DNA of 46,328 nt from assembly GCA_028287115.1 (NCBI GenBank), contig JAQBQF010000104.1, forward strand, positions 1 through 46,328, in the 5' to 3' direction. The DNA comes from Myxococcales bacterium. GTDB taxonomy: Bacteria; Myxococcota_A; Polyangia; Haliangiales; Haliangiaceae. The notes beneath the pieces are model-generated. The model worked only from the letters and a program-made list of their open reading frames with translations, had not been told where the DNA came from and made no database searches. Positions 8,601 through 15,425 of the stretch are shown in pieces. Every line of letters starts with the position of its first letter. Position 1 is the first letter of the stretch. The position numbers were made by a program, and so were the translations under genes.

Positions 8601-9335
8601 CTCCCGGTGAAACACGTCTCGTGCATCGGCGTGGATCGATTCGACGTCGAACGGGTCCCGCTCGTGAATCTGCGAGCCGTGCGCCACCGACGAGAACACC
8701 TCGGGGCTATCCGGACGGCAAAACGCAGTCGCTCTCGGATCTGCGCCCACCGCCATCGGTGGCTCGAACAGATCGCGCAACTTGCGACGAGCCTCGATCT
8801 CGACCTTCGAGGACCTGCCCGCGAACACTTCGTCCATGACTCGCACCAGCATGCGCTCGAGATCGCGGAGAGGAGCGGCGTTGCGGGTGTGCCGGTCTAC
8901 GTGACGGGCGAGGTGAAGCCCGCGCCACCCGGCGTGGTTCGCGTAGCCAAACGCGCCTTCATCCGCACGGTGCGTTTTCAAGAACCGCTCGATGTCTTCG
9001 GGCGTGTTGGCGCCATCGTCGAACGATTCGTAGGCCGGCAGCACGGCGAAATATTTCGGAGCGGCGACGCTCACGAGGTCACCGATTCGCGCCAGCTCCT
9101 CCGCTTCGATCTTGCCGTCCGCCTCGATCGCGAGGTGTGCGACGCGAAGGCAGTCATCGAGCAGTGCGAGCTGCGCGAGCACGGATAAGCCCACGGTCGC
9201 TCCACCGAGGTCGGTGCGCAGCGAAGCGAGCGCGTCATCGCGCAGCTTGTCACGAAGGCTTCGATCGATTGTCTGGGTGACCCGTGTCAGCCACGCAGTG
9301 AGCTCGATGCGATCGAGTGTGGTCAGCTGGGTCAC
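5658..9335 (-). CDS. Dual ATPase: TerB-like region, AAA domain and FtsK/HerA-type pump domain
   Basis: The 1225-residue protein starts at GTG 9335, whose bases overlap the preceding TGA (GTGA), implying coupled translation; a longer frame upstream lies inside that gene. Residues about 54-110 look TerB-like (HLAIEADGKIEAEELARIGD). A first AAA/STAND-like ATPase has Walker A GDSGSGKT (267-274) and Walker B-like LVLLVDQVED (452-461). A Pro/Ala linker at about 597-615 precedes an unassigned middle region. The C-terminal third is a FtsK/HerA (DUF87-like) motor: Walker A GTTGSGKT (854-861), MLIDRKGD (879-886), Walker B VAFFDEAD (1093-1100) and sensor LLATQNPGDL (1130-1139). Such motors translocate DNA and often feed a nuclease; here a predicted nuclease is two genes upstream. 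A defence or DNA-processing role is inferred. Confidence 0.85.
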   Translation of the reverse strand: MTQLTTLDRIELTAWLTRVTQTIDRSLRDKLRDDALASLRTDLGGATVGLSVLAQLALLDDCLRVAHLAIEADGKIEAEELARIGDLVSVAAPKYFAVLPAYESFDDGANTPEDIERFLKTHRADEGAFGYANHAGWRGLHLARHVDRHTRNAAPLRDLERMLVRVMDEVFAGRSSKVEIEARRKLRDLFEPPMAVGADPRATAFCRPDSPEVFSSVAHGSQIHERDPFDVESIHADARDVFHREVVRATTPEQHQYGHGRTLLVLGDSGSGKTHLLRALRHQVHSQRLGYVGYMQMSSEVGDYARYVLRNLVDSLERPYDAPAFAESGLLYLSDGLAEGRADIPAADLERLRSEELEGAELDTLIGRMVDRILRTDGLSQLESDLVHAILLLQRRDPALQRRVIRFLRCEPLSGYEQTLLGGLSPRLEADDPMRTIRQLGTIAYELQLASLVLLVDQVEDTVPDGKTVTRLQQAVDVLRAIADSVPSAVVVLSCLDDVYTALRGQLSRSLVDRLERDPAPVRLASQRQRDEIEAMLVRRLDHLYSTFDVALQDDDTLFPFRSEQIEAVTLSRARDAIAKFREYHESCVAAGALIGSAAARAPIASTPPAPPTVETLDRAWNDALVGTTELPADDDGVLSLVAAAMRGAAEELGIALIVRVEHSQVFVDGKTIAPRVLELCNHSAQGGHLGNQLEALHGFLEKGVIPIALRNSDFQFKPKTKISKQVGELIQAGGRAVVLEERQLRAVQAADLVERAHPATFRDWRKTNRPITHLAFVRSILDLDQVPRTISKRDTQPLPIDSRPPAPSRPAHPSGVVAAYDPSQVRLGETTTMRKDPVLLSLEQIKTHVAFLGTTGSGKTTAALAMAEQLLERGVSVMLIDRKGDLARYASEAWWIEGDAAPRKTALRKRIDVALFTPGNIQGRPLRLPLIPALADATTQERDQLAKFAASGLSTMMGYGSGTTHRHKQSVLQCAIQLHAEDREVTIELLRETINRPDPELLTSVGPLQRFFAPLAEDLQTLEIQRGSLLAGDGEALDVGALLPPVGQRPRLSIINTSALTEIPVLQFWVSRLLIELGRLSRKRPSKTLQGVAFFDEADAYIPATSSPPTKEPMFDLLRRARSGGIGVLLATQNPGDLDYKARDNIGTWLVGKVAQDRAIEKMRNLLANYPNVSSRLATQPTGHFFVLANGTREIKCDRSMMTTEQMPDHEVTDLARASMHSAS

Positions 9336-10276
9336 GATATCGTCTCCCGGATGATGAAGTGAAAGCTCGAGCCGTCCGCGTTGATCTCCGACGTCGCAAC
9401 GAGATGCGGATCCATCGCAGCGACGAGATCCGCACGAGCGAGCGTCAGATCGCCGGCGCGATGTGCAGCGATCAAGCGCTGCTTGAACTCGTCGAGCGTC
9501 ATCGACGCCCACGTAGGCAGCTGCTTGAGCTGACTCCATACGGAGGCGATGAACACCTTGCGATCGCCGAACACGCCATCACGCGTGGCGCTCGCGAGCT
9601 CACGAACTTCGCTCGCGAACGGACGCGGCCCTCCGAGTGTGCGCCCGCCGAGCCACATCTTGACCAACGCATCGCGCAAGGCACGGAGCTCGGGCCTGGG
9701 TGCCGCGACCGCGCGCGCTGCGAGAGCGCGGACCAGGCGATCGGGTGGGCCGGCGTCGGTGGCGAGCTCGCGCTGGACGAACAGCGCGCGAATCTCGGGC
9801 GGGCACCGCTTCGGTTTTCCCGCGAGGCCGAGCTTCCGCCACGCGAGCGCATCGCACACGGCTGCGAGCGACGGGGGCGATCCTTCGGTCCACAGATCGA
9901 GTGCACGCGCCATGATCGCGGCAGACCACATGTCGCGCCCCGCGAGCTTGCTCTGGGTCTTTGCATCGTCCGCGGCCACCCCGAGTGCAAGTGCCGGCAA
10001 GATCCGATCCGCAAGCTGTGGCCAGGTCTTCGCCGAGTGATGACCGATCATCTGCGCCAGCACGTCCCCGCGTGGCCGGTGGTCCTCGCGAAGGACGCCA
10101 CGCTCTCGAAGACCGCGTGCGACTTCGGACAGGCGCTCGATCCACGCGGTTTCAGTGAGCGTCGTCGGTGCGAACCGTGCGAGAGGTTGCACGAGCTCGC
10201 GCGCGGACAGCGCACTGTTGCTCGTGTGTGCTCGAGCGACGATCAGCGCCTCGAGCCGATCCGAGATGACTGTCAT
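9332..10276 (-). CDS. Uncharacterised middle component of the ATPase/nuclease cassette
   Basis: The 314-residue protein fits no family I recognise. It is largely alpha-helical, with a C-terminal block (about 235-314: FIASVWSQLKQLPTW, TLDEFKQRLIAAHRAG, LTLARADLVAAMD, SSFHFIIRE) that reads like a winged-helix DNA- or protein-binding module. There are no transmembrane segments, signal peptide or P-loop. ATG 10276 overlaps the upstream stop (ATGA), and its own stop overlaps the next start (GTGA), so all three cassette genes are locked together. This suggests a stoichiometric partner, perhaps an adaptor between the nuclease and the pump ATPase. Confidence 0.8.
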   Translation of the reverse strand: MTVISDRLEALIVARAHTSNSALSARELVQPLARFAPTTLTETAWIERLSEVARGLRERGVLREDHRPRGDVLAQMIGHHSAKTWPQLADRILPALALGVAADDAKTQSKLAGRDMWSAAIMARALDLWTEGSPPSLAAVCDALAWRKLGLAGKPKRCPPEIRALFVQRELATDAGPPDRLVRALAARAVAAPRPELRALRDALVKMWLGGRTLGGPRPFASEVRELASATRDGVFGDRKVFIASVWSQLKQLPTWASMTLDEFKQRLIAAHRAGDLTLARADLVAAMDPHLVATSEINADGSSFHFIIRETIS

Positions 10277-10980
10277 GGCTTGCCCAGGGATTCGGTTTCG
10301 AGTCGATGCGCCAACGCTTGGCACACGACATTGACGGAGCCGCGAACATCGCGCAGGACATCCTCCGCGAGCAAGCGAACGACGAGAAGACCCTGGGTCT
10401 GGAGGAGGAGATCTTTCCGGCGGTCGCGGCGATAGCACTCCGGATCAGCAAAGTGATGAATCCCGTCGATCTCGATCGCGATTCGATCCTCGCGGGCCAG
10501 CAGGTCGACCTCCGCAGCTTTGGAGCCGAATCGAACCGATAGGTATTCGTTGAGCTTGAAGCGCCCCGCTGTCGCGCGCGTCGCCTCGAGCGCCTCGAAG
10601 AGCGTTGCTTCTGCGGCGCTGCGCGCATCGAAGGTCCAGCTCGTTGTCCGAGCTGCTTCGGGAATCGCGAATGAAGTCAGACCTTCGTCGACCATCGCCG
10701 CGAGTCGATCACCACGCTGCGAACGCCAGCGCGCGACCACGTCGGCCGTTGCGAGCACCGCGATCGGATGCGCCGGCTCCTGACTGGCGCGAGCCACCGC
10801 GTCTCGAATGCTGGAGTCAAATTCGCCCTCGAGGAGCGTTCCGGTCAACGACGAGGCCTCGAGCCACTGCAACCACGTCGTTCGCGCACCGGCGTCGCCT
10901 GCCAGCACGGTGACGCGGGGCGTGCCGTGGAGACGCACCCACTGATCTCGCGCGAGCCGCCGCAGCACATCGTCGAGCAT
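10273..10980 (-). CDS. DUF559/Vsr-like predicted nuclease, first gene of the cassette
   Basis: The 235-residue protein has two parts. Residues about 120-225 look like a DUF559-type restriction-endonuclease fold (PD-(D/E)XK superfamily): EATLFEALE, then AEVDLL (Asp159), IAIEIDGIHHF (Glu170, Asp172, His175-176), RRDRRKDLLLQTQGLLVVRL and the closing helix. The family's usual ExD/ExDG arrangement replaces the classic ExK. Residues 1-110 are unassigned but include VTVLAGDAGARTTWLQWL, which recalls a P-loop without the conserved Lys. The gene opens a coupled operon with the unknown protein and the FtsK/HerA-like ATPase. Nuclease activity is inferred from motifs only. A dyad lies 30-53 nt upstream. 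Confidence 0.8.
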   Translation of the reverse strand: MLDDVLRRLARDQWVRLHGTPRVTVLAGDAGARTTWLQWLEASSLTGTLLEGEFDSSIRDAVARASQEPAHPIAVLATADVVARWRSQRGDRLAAMVDEGLTSFAIPEAARTTSWTFDARSAAEATLFEALEATRATAGRFKLNEYLSVRFGSKAAEVDLLAREDRIAIEIDGIHHFADPECYRRDRRKDLLLQTQGLLVVRLLAEDVLRDVRGSVNVVCQALAHRLETESLGKP

Positions 10981-11009
10981 TGCCTAGAGAGAATGAACGA
11001 TCTCGGCCG

Positions 11010-11033
11010 ACACCCTCAATGCGTTGACGGTGT
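11010..11033. promoter_or_regulatory. Inverted repeat upstream of the ATPase/nuclease cassette
   Basis: ACACC-C-TCAA, loop TGCG, TTGA-C-GGTGT has 10-nt arms with one central mismatch. It sits 30-53 nt before the nuclease start (10980). On the minus strand it contains TTGAGG, 18 nt from a weak CATTCT, so it may overlap a -35 box and act as an operator. It could alternatively be a 3-prime hairpin of the MFS transcript. Confidence 0.4.
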
Positions 11034-11127
11034 TTGTTCTCCCTGCGAGCTCGCCGTGAGGATCCCACACAAGCTACGGGTACTTGATCGGGCGATCGAC
11101 CGCGAGCTCGGGCCCGGAACTTGGCGC

Positions 11128-12396
11128 TCAACGCGAGGACGGCATGTCGCGGAGCTTGCGCAAGGGCCACAGCGTGACCGGCGTGACGAGTCCGATCACG
11201 ACGCCGAACCACACCGCAAAGCGAATCGTGGTCAGGTGCGCGAGCGTACCCGCGAGGATCGCGGTGATCGATAGCAGGCCGACGGTGCACACGTGGATCG
11301 CCGCGTTCGCGCGACCGAGCACGTCCTTGGGCAGCACCGTCTGGCGCAGCGTCACCGCCTGGATCGTGTAAGCGACCGCGAAGCCATCGCTCAGAAATTG
11401 ATGCGCGCACAGAAAGCCGATCACCATCGCGTGCGATCCGCTGGCGAGCGGAATGAACAACGCGGCGGCGACGCTCATGCTGGACGACGCGATCAGCGTC
11501 CAGCCGACACCGATCGCGCGAACCAGGCGCCGCGACACGAGGGCACCACCGAGCGATCCGAGGCCGCCCATCGCGACGATGATGCCGAACGTCGATTCGG
11601 ATAAGTCGAGCTCGCGAAGGCAGAACAGCGCGTAGATTCCGACGAAGAAGCCGCTCGTGATCGACCAAACGAGCAGCGACAGCACGATCGGCCGTACCTG
11701 CGGATGCCGGAACACGGCACGCATGCCGATGCGCAGGTCTCGCGTCGATCGTCCGAGGGCGCTCGCACCCCAGCCGACGGACGTCGACGGCTCCGGCGGC
11801 TTGGCCGGCGCTTCGGCCGCGCGAATTCGCCCGAGCATCAGCGCGGACCACACGTAGCTCGCTGCATCGATCACGACAGCAATAGGCGCACCGAATGCCG
11901 CGATCAACACACCGGCGCTTGCCGGTCCCGTGACCTCCGCGAGCGCCTCCGTGGCGCCGAGCTTGGAGTTGCCTTCCGCGAGCTGATCGCTCGGGATCAG
12001 CGAAGGCAAGTACGCGACATCGGTGATCTGAAACATCGCCGACGCCGCTCCGACGAGCGCGCCGACGACGATCACGTGAATCATCGACAGCGCGCCGACC
12101 GCCCACGCGAGCGTGAGCGACAGGACGACCACCGCACGAAACACGTCGGCGCCGATCAGGATCCGCCGCTTGTGACCTCGATCGACGAAGCCTCCCGCAA
12201 ATAACGCCAGCACCACGCCCGGCGCGAGCTGTAGCGCCGCGAGCATTCCGACGACAGTCTCCGAAACCCCGAGCGTCTTCACCGCGATGATCGGCAGCGC
12301 CGTGCGCGTGATCCGCGAACCGAAGGCGCTGATCGCCTGCGCCGACCACAGCCGCATGAAATCGGCGTTGCCGCGCAGCTTAGACATCGCGGTCAT
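11128..12396 (-). CDS. MFS exporter (MFS_3/EntS-like)
   Basis: This 422-residue polytopic membrane protein has about 12 hydrophobic helices. It opens with FMRLWSAQAISAFGSRITRT and continues with the family motif region FVDRGHKRRILIGADVFRA between helices 2 and 3. A second, charged loop of about 40 residues follows GRIRAAEAPAKP in the middle. The pattern fits the enterobactin-exporter-like/MFS_3 branch, proton-driven exporters of siderophores, macrolides or other small molecules. The substrate is unknown and no biosynthetic genes adjoin. A second possible ATG is at 12387. It lies 147 bp upstream of the nuclease cassette on the same strand. Confidence 0.9.
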   Translation of the reverse strand: MTAMSKLRGNADFMRLWSAQAISAFGSRITRTALPIIAVKTLGVSETVVGMLAALQLAPGVVLALFAGGFVDRGHKRRILIGADVFRAVVVLSLTLAWAVGALSMIHVIVVGALVGAASAMFQITDVAYLPSLIPSDQLAEGNSKLGATEALAEVTGPASAGVLIAAFGAPIAVVIDAASYVWSALMLGRIRAAEAPAKPPEPSTSVGWGASALGRSTRDLRIGMRAVFRHPQVRPIVLSLLVWSITSGFFVGIYALFCLRELDLSESTFGIIVAMGGLGSLGGALVSRRLVRAIGVGWTLIASSSMSVAAALFIPLASGSHAMVIGFLCAHQFLSDGFAVAYTIQAVTLRQTVLPKDVLGRANAAIHVCTVGLLSITAILAGTLAHLTTIRFAVWFGVVIGLVTPVTLWPLRKLRDMPSSR

Positions 12397-12428
12397 CTTG
12401 CCTGAACGAACGCGCGAGATCCGCCATG

Positions 12429-12470
12429 CGCGACGCCGCGGAATCCCCGGAGGGGGAATGCGGCGACGCG
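12429..12470 (-). terminator. Strong stem-loop after the ssb unit
   Basis: CGCGACGCCGC (12429-12439) pairs with GCGGCGACGCG (12460-12470) at 10 of 11 positions, with an inner CCCC/GGGG pair. It begins directly after the stop of the monooxygenase gene at 12472. No U-tract follows, so a terminator or mRNA-stabilising role are both possible. Confidence 0.4.
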
Positions 12471-12471
12471 A

Positions 12472-12783
12472 TCAATAGTTCTCGAGCTGCTCGTACGTTC
12501 CGAGCGGCAACTCGCGTTCACTGAGCACCGTGCATGCACGGTCGAGCGCCGCGTATTCGGAATTGAACTGCGCGCGAAATTTCTCGAAGGCCGCGGCCGA
12601 GCGCCAACGATCGAGCACGATGTAACGGCGTGGTGTCGCGACATCGCGATGAAGCTCGGTTCCGAGATATCCCGGTGCACGTCCGAACAGCTCGGCCCAG
12701 TCTCCGACCGATCCGTAGATGCGTTCGAATTGCTCGACCGCATCGGGCTTGACGTCGTACTGCCAGAAGATCGTAAGGCTCAC
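12472..12783 (-). CDS. ABM-type (antibiotic biosynthesis monooxygenase) small protein
   Basis: The 103-residue protein has the ferredoxin-like ABM fold pattern: strand TIFWQYDVKP, helix DAVEQFERIYGSVGDWAELF, then GYLGTELHRDV, RYIVLDRWRSAAAFEKF and a last helix. Relatives include quinone-forming monooxygenases and heme-degrading enzymes, but many ABM proteins have no known substrate. It starts at GTG 12783, only 9 nt after the ssb stop, so it is probably cotranscribed with ssb. Confidence 0.8.
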   Translation of the reverse strand: MSLTIFWQYDVKPDAVEQFERIYGSVGDWAELFGRAPGYLGTELHRDVATPRRYIVLDRWRSAAAFEKFRAQFNSEYAALDRACTVLSERELPLGTYEQLENY

Positions 12784-12792
12784 GCGGTCCGA

Positions 12793-13260
12793 TCAGAATG
12801 GAATGTCGTCGTCGGGACCACCGCCACCGCCGCCGCCACCGCCACCGCCGCCGTAACCCGCACCGCCGAAGTCTCCATCGCTCGGAGGAGGAGCCTCGTT
12901 ACGATCGCCGCGAGCGCCGTCTTTACCGCCGCCGCCGAGGAACTGGACGTCCGCCGCGATGATCTCGGTGATGTATTTCTTGTTGCCGTCTTTATCGTCG
13001 TACGTGCGCGTCTGGATCCGGCCCTCGACATAGACCTGCCGGCCTTTCGAGAGGTACTTCGAACAGACCTCGGCACGCTTGCCCCAAACGACGATGCGAT
13101 GCCATTCAGTGCGCTCTTGACGCTGGCCGTTCTTGTCGTTCCAGCTCTCGCTGGTCGCGATGCGGAGCTCGCAAACTCCCTGCCCGCTCGGCGTGTATCG
13201 CATGTCGGGATCGGCGCCGAGATTTCCCACCAAGATGACTTTGTTAACTCCGCCGGCCAT
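12793..13260 (-). CDS. ssb: Single-stranded DNA-binding protein
   Basis: The 155-residue SSB has an N-terminal OB fold (about 1-110: [56 protein letters not shown]). A disordered linker with a run of about 14 glycines follows, then the canonical acidic tip PDDDIPF that recruits repair and replication proteins. It should bind ssDNA as a tetramer at forks, during recombination and in repair. ATG 13260 is supported by GGAG at 13267-13270 with 6-nt spacing. A hairpin lies in the leader. The ABM gene follows by 9 nt. Confidence 0.97.
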   Translation of the reverse strand: MAGGVNKVILVGNLGADPDMRYTPSGQGVCELRIATSESWNDKNGQRQERTEWHRIVVWGKRAEVCSKYLSKGRQVYVEGRIQTRTYDDKDGNKKYITEIIAADVQFLGGGGKDGARGDRNEAPPPSDGDFGGAGYGGGGGGGGGGGGPDDDIPF

Positions 13261-13278
13261 GTCTGTCTCCACGTGTTT

Positions 13279-13296
13279 CGAGACGACTCCGTCTCG
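13279..13296 (-). promoter_or_regulatory. Hairpin in the ssb leader
   Basis: CGAGACG-ACTC-CGTCTCG is a perfect 7-bp stem with a tetraloop, 8 nt upstream of the ssb ribosome binding site. It may influence ssb translation or be part of an operator. Confidence 0.35.
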
Positions 13297-13386
13297 TTGT
13301 TGTCGTTTCAGGGCAGGCTGTACCACGGTGCTATGACACAGGCGACGGTGGACTGCGCATGATGCTGCGATCTACAACTCTCGGTG

Positions 13387-14127
13387 ATGTATAGGAACCT
13401 TCGCCTCGCGATCGTGATTCCGGCTTACAACGAGAGCCGCGCGATCGCAGAGACGATTGGCTCGGTTCCAGAATTTGCTGACTACGTGTTTGTTGTCGAC
13501 GACGCGTCGACCGACGACACCGCTGCCATCGCAGAACGCAGCGACACCGTCGAGGTGATTCGCCATGCGGTGAATCGCGGCGTCGGCGCGGCGATCTCGT
13601 CCGGATACCGCCGCGCGCTCGCCGTCGGCGCTGACGTCACTGTGGTCATGGCCGGCGATGGTCAGATGGATCCGCGCGATCTGCCGGCGCTGCTCGAGCC
13701 GCTCGTCCATGACGTCGCCGACTACGTGAAGGGCAACCGGTTCCTGCACCCGTCGGTGTGGACGACGATGCCGCCCGCGCGAATCGTCGGCAACGTGTTG
13801 TTGTCGGCGGCGACTCGCGTGACCTCCGGCTATCATCACGTGTTCGATTCGCAATGCGGGTACACCGCGATCCATCGCCGCGCGCTCGAGCAGCTCGAGC
13901 TCGACGAGCTGTGGGCGCGCTACGGCTATCCAAACGATCTGCTGTCGCGCTTGCACACGGCCGGCGTGCGAGTCGTCGATGTCCCCGTGCGCCCGATCTA
14001 CGGTGCGCACTGGAAGAGCGGAATCCATGTCGGGACCGTGCTGCATCCGATTCCGTGGGTGCTCCTCCGATCGTGGGGGACGCGGCTCGCGGAAAAGGCG
14101 CGCAAACGCGCTCAAGCATGGGGATGA
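13387..14127 (+). CDS. Family 2 glycosyltransferase (dolichol-phosphate-mannose synthase-like)
   Basis: The 246-residue GT-A enzyme opens with LAIVIPAYNESRAI and VVDDASTDDT, the nucleotide-sugar site. GDGQMDP holds the metal-binding DxD-like motif and DSQCGYTAIHR the acceptor-side loop. It resembles polyprenyl-phosphate sugar transferases that start or decorate surface polysaccharides. There are no transmembrane helices, so it is peripheral. ATG 13387 is preferred over the adjoining GTG 13384. Its TGA overlaps the ATG of the next glycosyltransferase (ATGA), showing tight coupling. It is divergent from ssb. Confidence 0.9.
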   Translation: MYRNLRLAIVIPAYNESRAIAETIGSVPEFADYVFVVDDASTDDTAAIAERSDTVEVIRHAVNRGVGAAISSGYRRALAVGADVTVVMAGDGQMDPRDLPALLEPLVHDVADYVKGNRFLHPSVWTTMPPARIVGNVLLSAATRVTSGYHHVFDSQCGYTAIHRRALEQLELDELWARYGYPNDLLSRLHTAGVRVVDVPVRPIYGAHWKSGIHVGTVLHPIPWVLLRSWGTRLAEKARKRAQAWG

Positions 14128-15245
14128 AGATCGGCGTCATCACGACGTCGTTCCCGCGGTTTGCGGGCGATCCGGCGGGGAGCTTCGTCGGAGATCACGT
14201 CGCCGCGCTACGCCGGCTCGGACACGAGGTCGAGATCATCGCGGCAGGCGGCCCGCCTCGCGAGCTCGATCGCGACACCGAGGCCGAGGATCGCTCGGTC
14301 ACCCGCATCGCGAGCGACCTGTTCTATAGAGGAGGCGCACCGGACGCGCTCGAGCGATCGTTACGCTCACTTCCTACCGCGCTAGGGTTTGCGGCCCGTC
14401 TTGCGGTCGAGGTGATCCGGCGTGCCGATGCATGGGACCTGATCGTCGCGCATTGGCTCGCGCCGTCGGCCTTCGCCGCGCTGCCAAGTCGGGCTCGCCT
14501 CCTCGCGATCGCGCATGGCGGCGACGTTCACCTGTTGCGGCGCATGCGACTCCTCGCGCCCGCGCTCTACGCGTTGCGAGCTCGCCGAGCCCGGCTCGCG
14601 TTCGTCAGCCATGATCTCCTCGAGCTCGCTCGCGCCGCTGCACCTCGCCTGAGGACCTGGCTCGACACCGCTGCGATCGTGCAGCCGATGGGAATCGACG
14701 CCGCGCGGTTTGCCGCGCTCGGGCGAGCTCCCGTCCATCCTCCCACGATCCTCGTCGCAGCGCGGCTCGTGCCGATCAAAGGCGTAGACGTCGCGCTCGA
14801 TGCGCTCGCTCACCTCCGTGCTCCCGCTCGCCTCGTGATCGCGGGCGATGGCCCCGAGCGCGAGGTGCTCGCAGCCCGCGCGACATCAGTCGAACGAGAT
14901 CTCGAGACCGTGTTCCTCGGCAGCGTCGATACTCACGCACGAGACCGGTTACTCCGCGAGGCGTCTGTCGTCGTCGTGCCCTCGCGCGTGCTCTCGAATG
15001 GCCGCACCGAAGGTATGCCGATGATCGCGCTCGAAGCACTCGCGACAGGCGTTCCGCTCGTCGCCTCCGATGTCGGCGGATTGCGCGCGCTCGCGACGCA
15101 CGCGCTGCTCGTGCCACCGGATCAACCGTTAGCGCTCGCCGCAGCAATCGATCGCGTGCTGCTCGAGCCCCGCGGGAGCGCGCCGTTCCGCGTTCTCGAT
15201 TGGCCGATCGTGACTGAGCGACTGCTCGCGCACGCGCACCGCTGA
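14124..15245 (+). CDS. Family 4 glycosyltransferase
   Basis: The 373-residue GT-B enzyme begins KIGVITTSFPRFAGDPAGSF, the N-terminal Rossmann half. The C-terminal half has ILVAARLVPIKGVDVALDAL, LVIAGDGPERE and the nucleotide-sugar signature VVVPSRVLSNGRTEGMPMIA, with the catalytic-type glutamate in EGMPMIALEA. It likely transfers sugar from a nucleotide-sugar to a surface glycan or lipid. ATG 14124 overlaps the upstream stop; an in-frame ATG two codons earlier (14118) is also possible. It works with the coupled family 2 enzyme. Confidence 0.9.
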   Translation: MKIGVITTSFPRFAGDPAGSFVGDHVAALRRLGHEVEIIAAGGPPRELDRDTEAEDRSVTRIASDLFYRGGAPDALERSLRSLPTALGFAARLAVEVIRRADAWDLIVAHWLAPSAFAALPSRARLLAIAHGGDVHLLRRMRLLAPALYALRARRARLAFVSHDLLELARAAAPRLRTWLDTAAIVQPMGIDAARFAALGRAPVHPPTILVAARLVPIKGVDVALDALAHLRAPARLVIAGDGPEREVLAARATSVERDLETVFLGSVDTHARDRLLREASVVVVPSRVLSNGRTEGMPMIALEALATGVPLVASDVGGLRALATHALLVPPDQPLALAAAIDRVLLEPRGSAPFRVLDWPIVTERLLAHAHR

Positions 15246-15288
15246 GGCCCAGGTGAGAAACTCCGGCGACAGCTCGCGCCGCGATGCG

Positions 15289-15330
15289 TAAACCGGTTCG
15301 CACTGCGGTCCGACCACTGCGAACGTTTCT
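15289..15330 (+). terminator. Hairpin with T-rich tail after the GT operon
   Basis: GTTCGCA (15296-15302) pairs perfectly with TGCGAAC (15318-15324), extendable by AAAC/GTTT past a 2-nt bulge. It is followed by GTTTCTGTGTCT. It lies about 50 nt after the family 4 glycosyltransferase stop, a reasonable terminator. Confidence 0.4.
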
Positions 15331-15425
15331 GTGTCTAAGTCGCTGCAATCACGTGACGATTTCTGGCACTCCATGGCATAAAACCCGTGACAATGGCGGC
15401 ACGGTTGCTGCTAACTCCCTGCACG

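Noticed and set aside
11045..11054. 10-bp palindrome GCGAGCTCGC upstream of the cassette
   Set aside because: Short GC-rich palindromes like this recur throughout the window; not convincing as a site.
12806..12862. GCC/GCCACC repeat as a microsatellite element
   Set aside because: It is simply the glycine-rich linker of SSB read on the other strand.
15364..15378. Sigma-54-like TGGCAC...GGCA before the GT-like gene
   Set aside because: The GG-to-GC spacing is one base short of the required -24/-12 geometry and the TTGC box is not matched.
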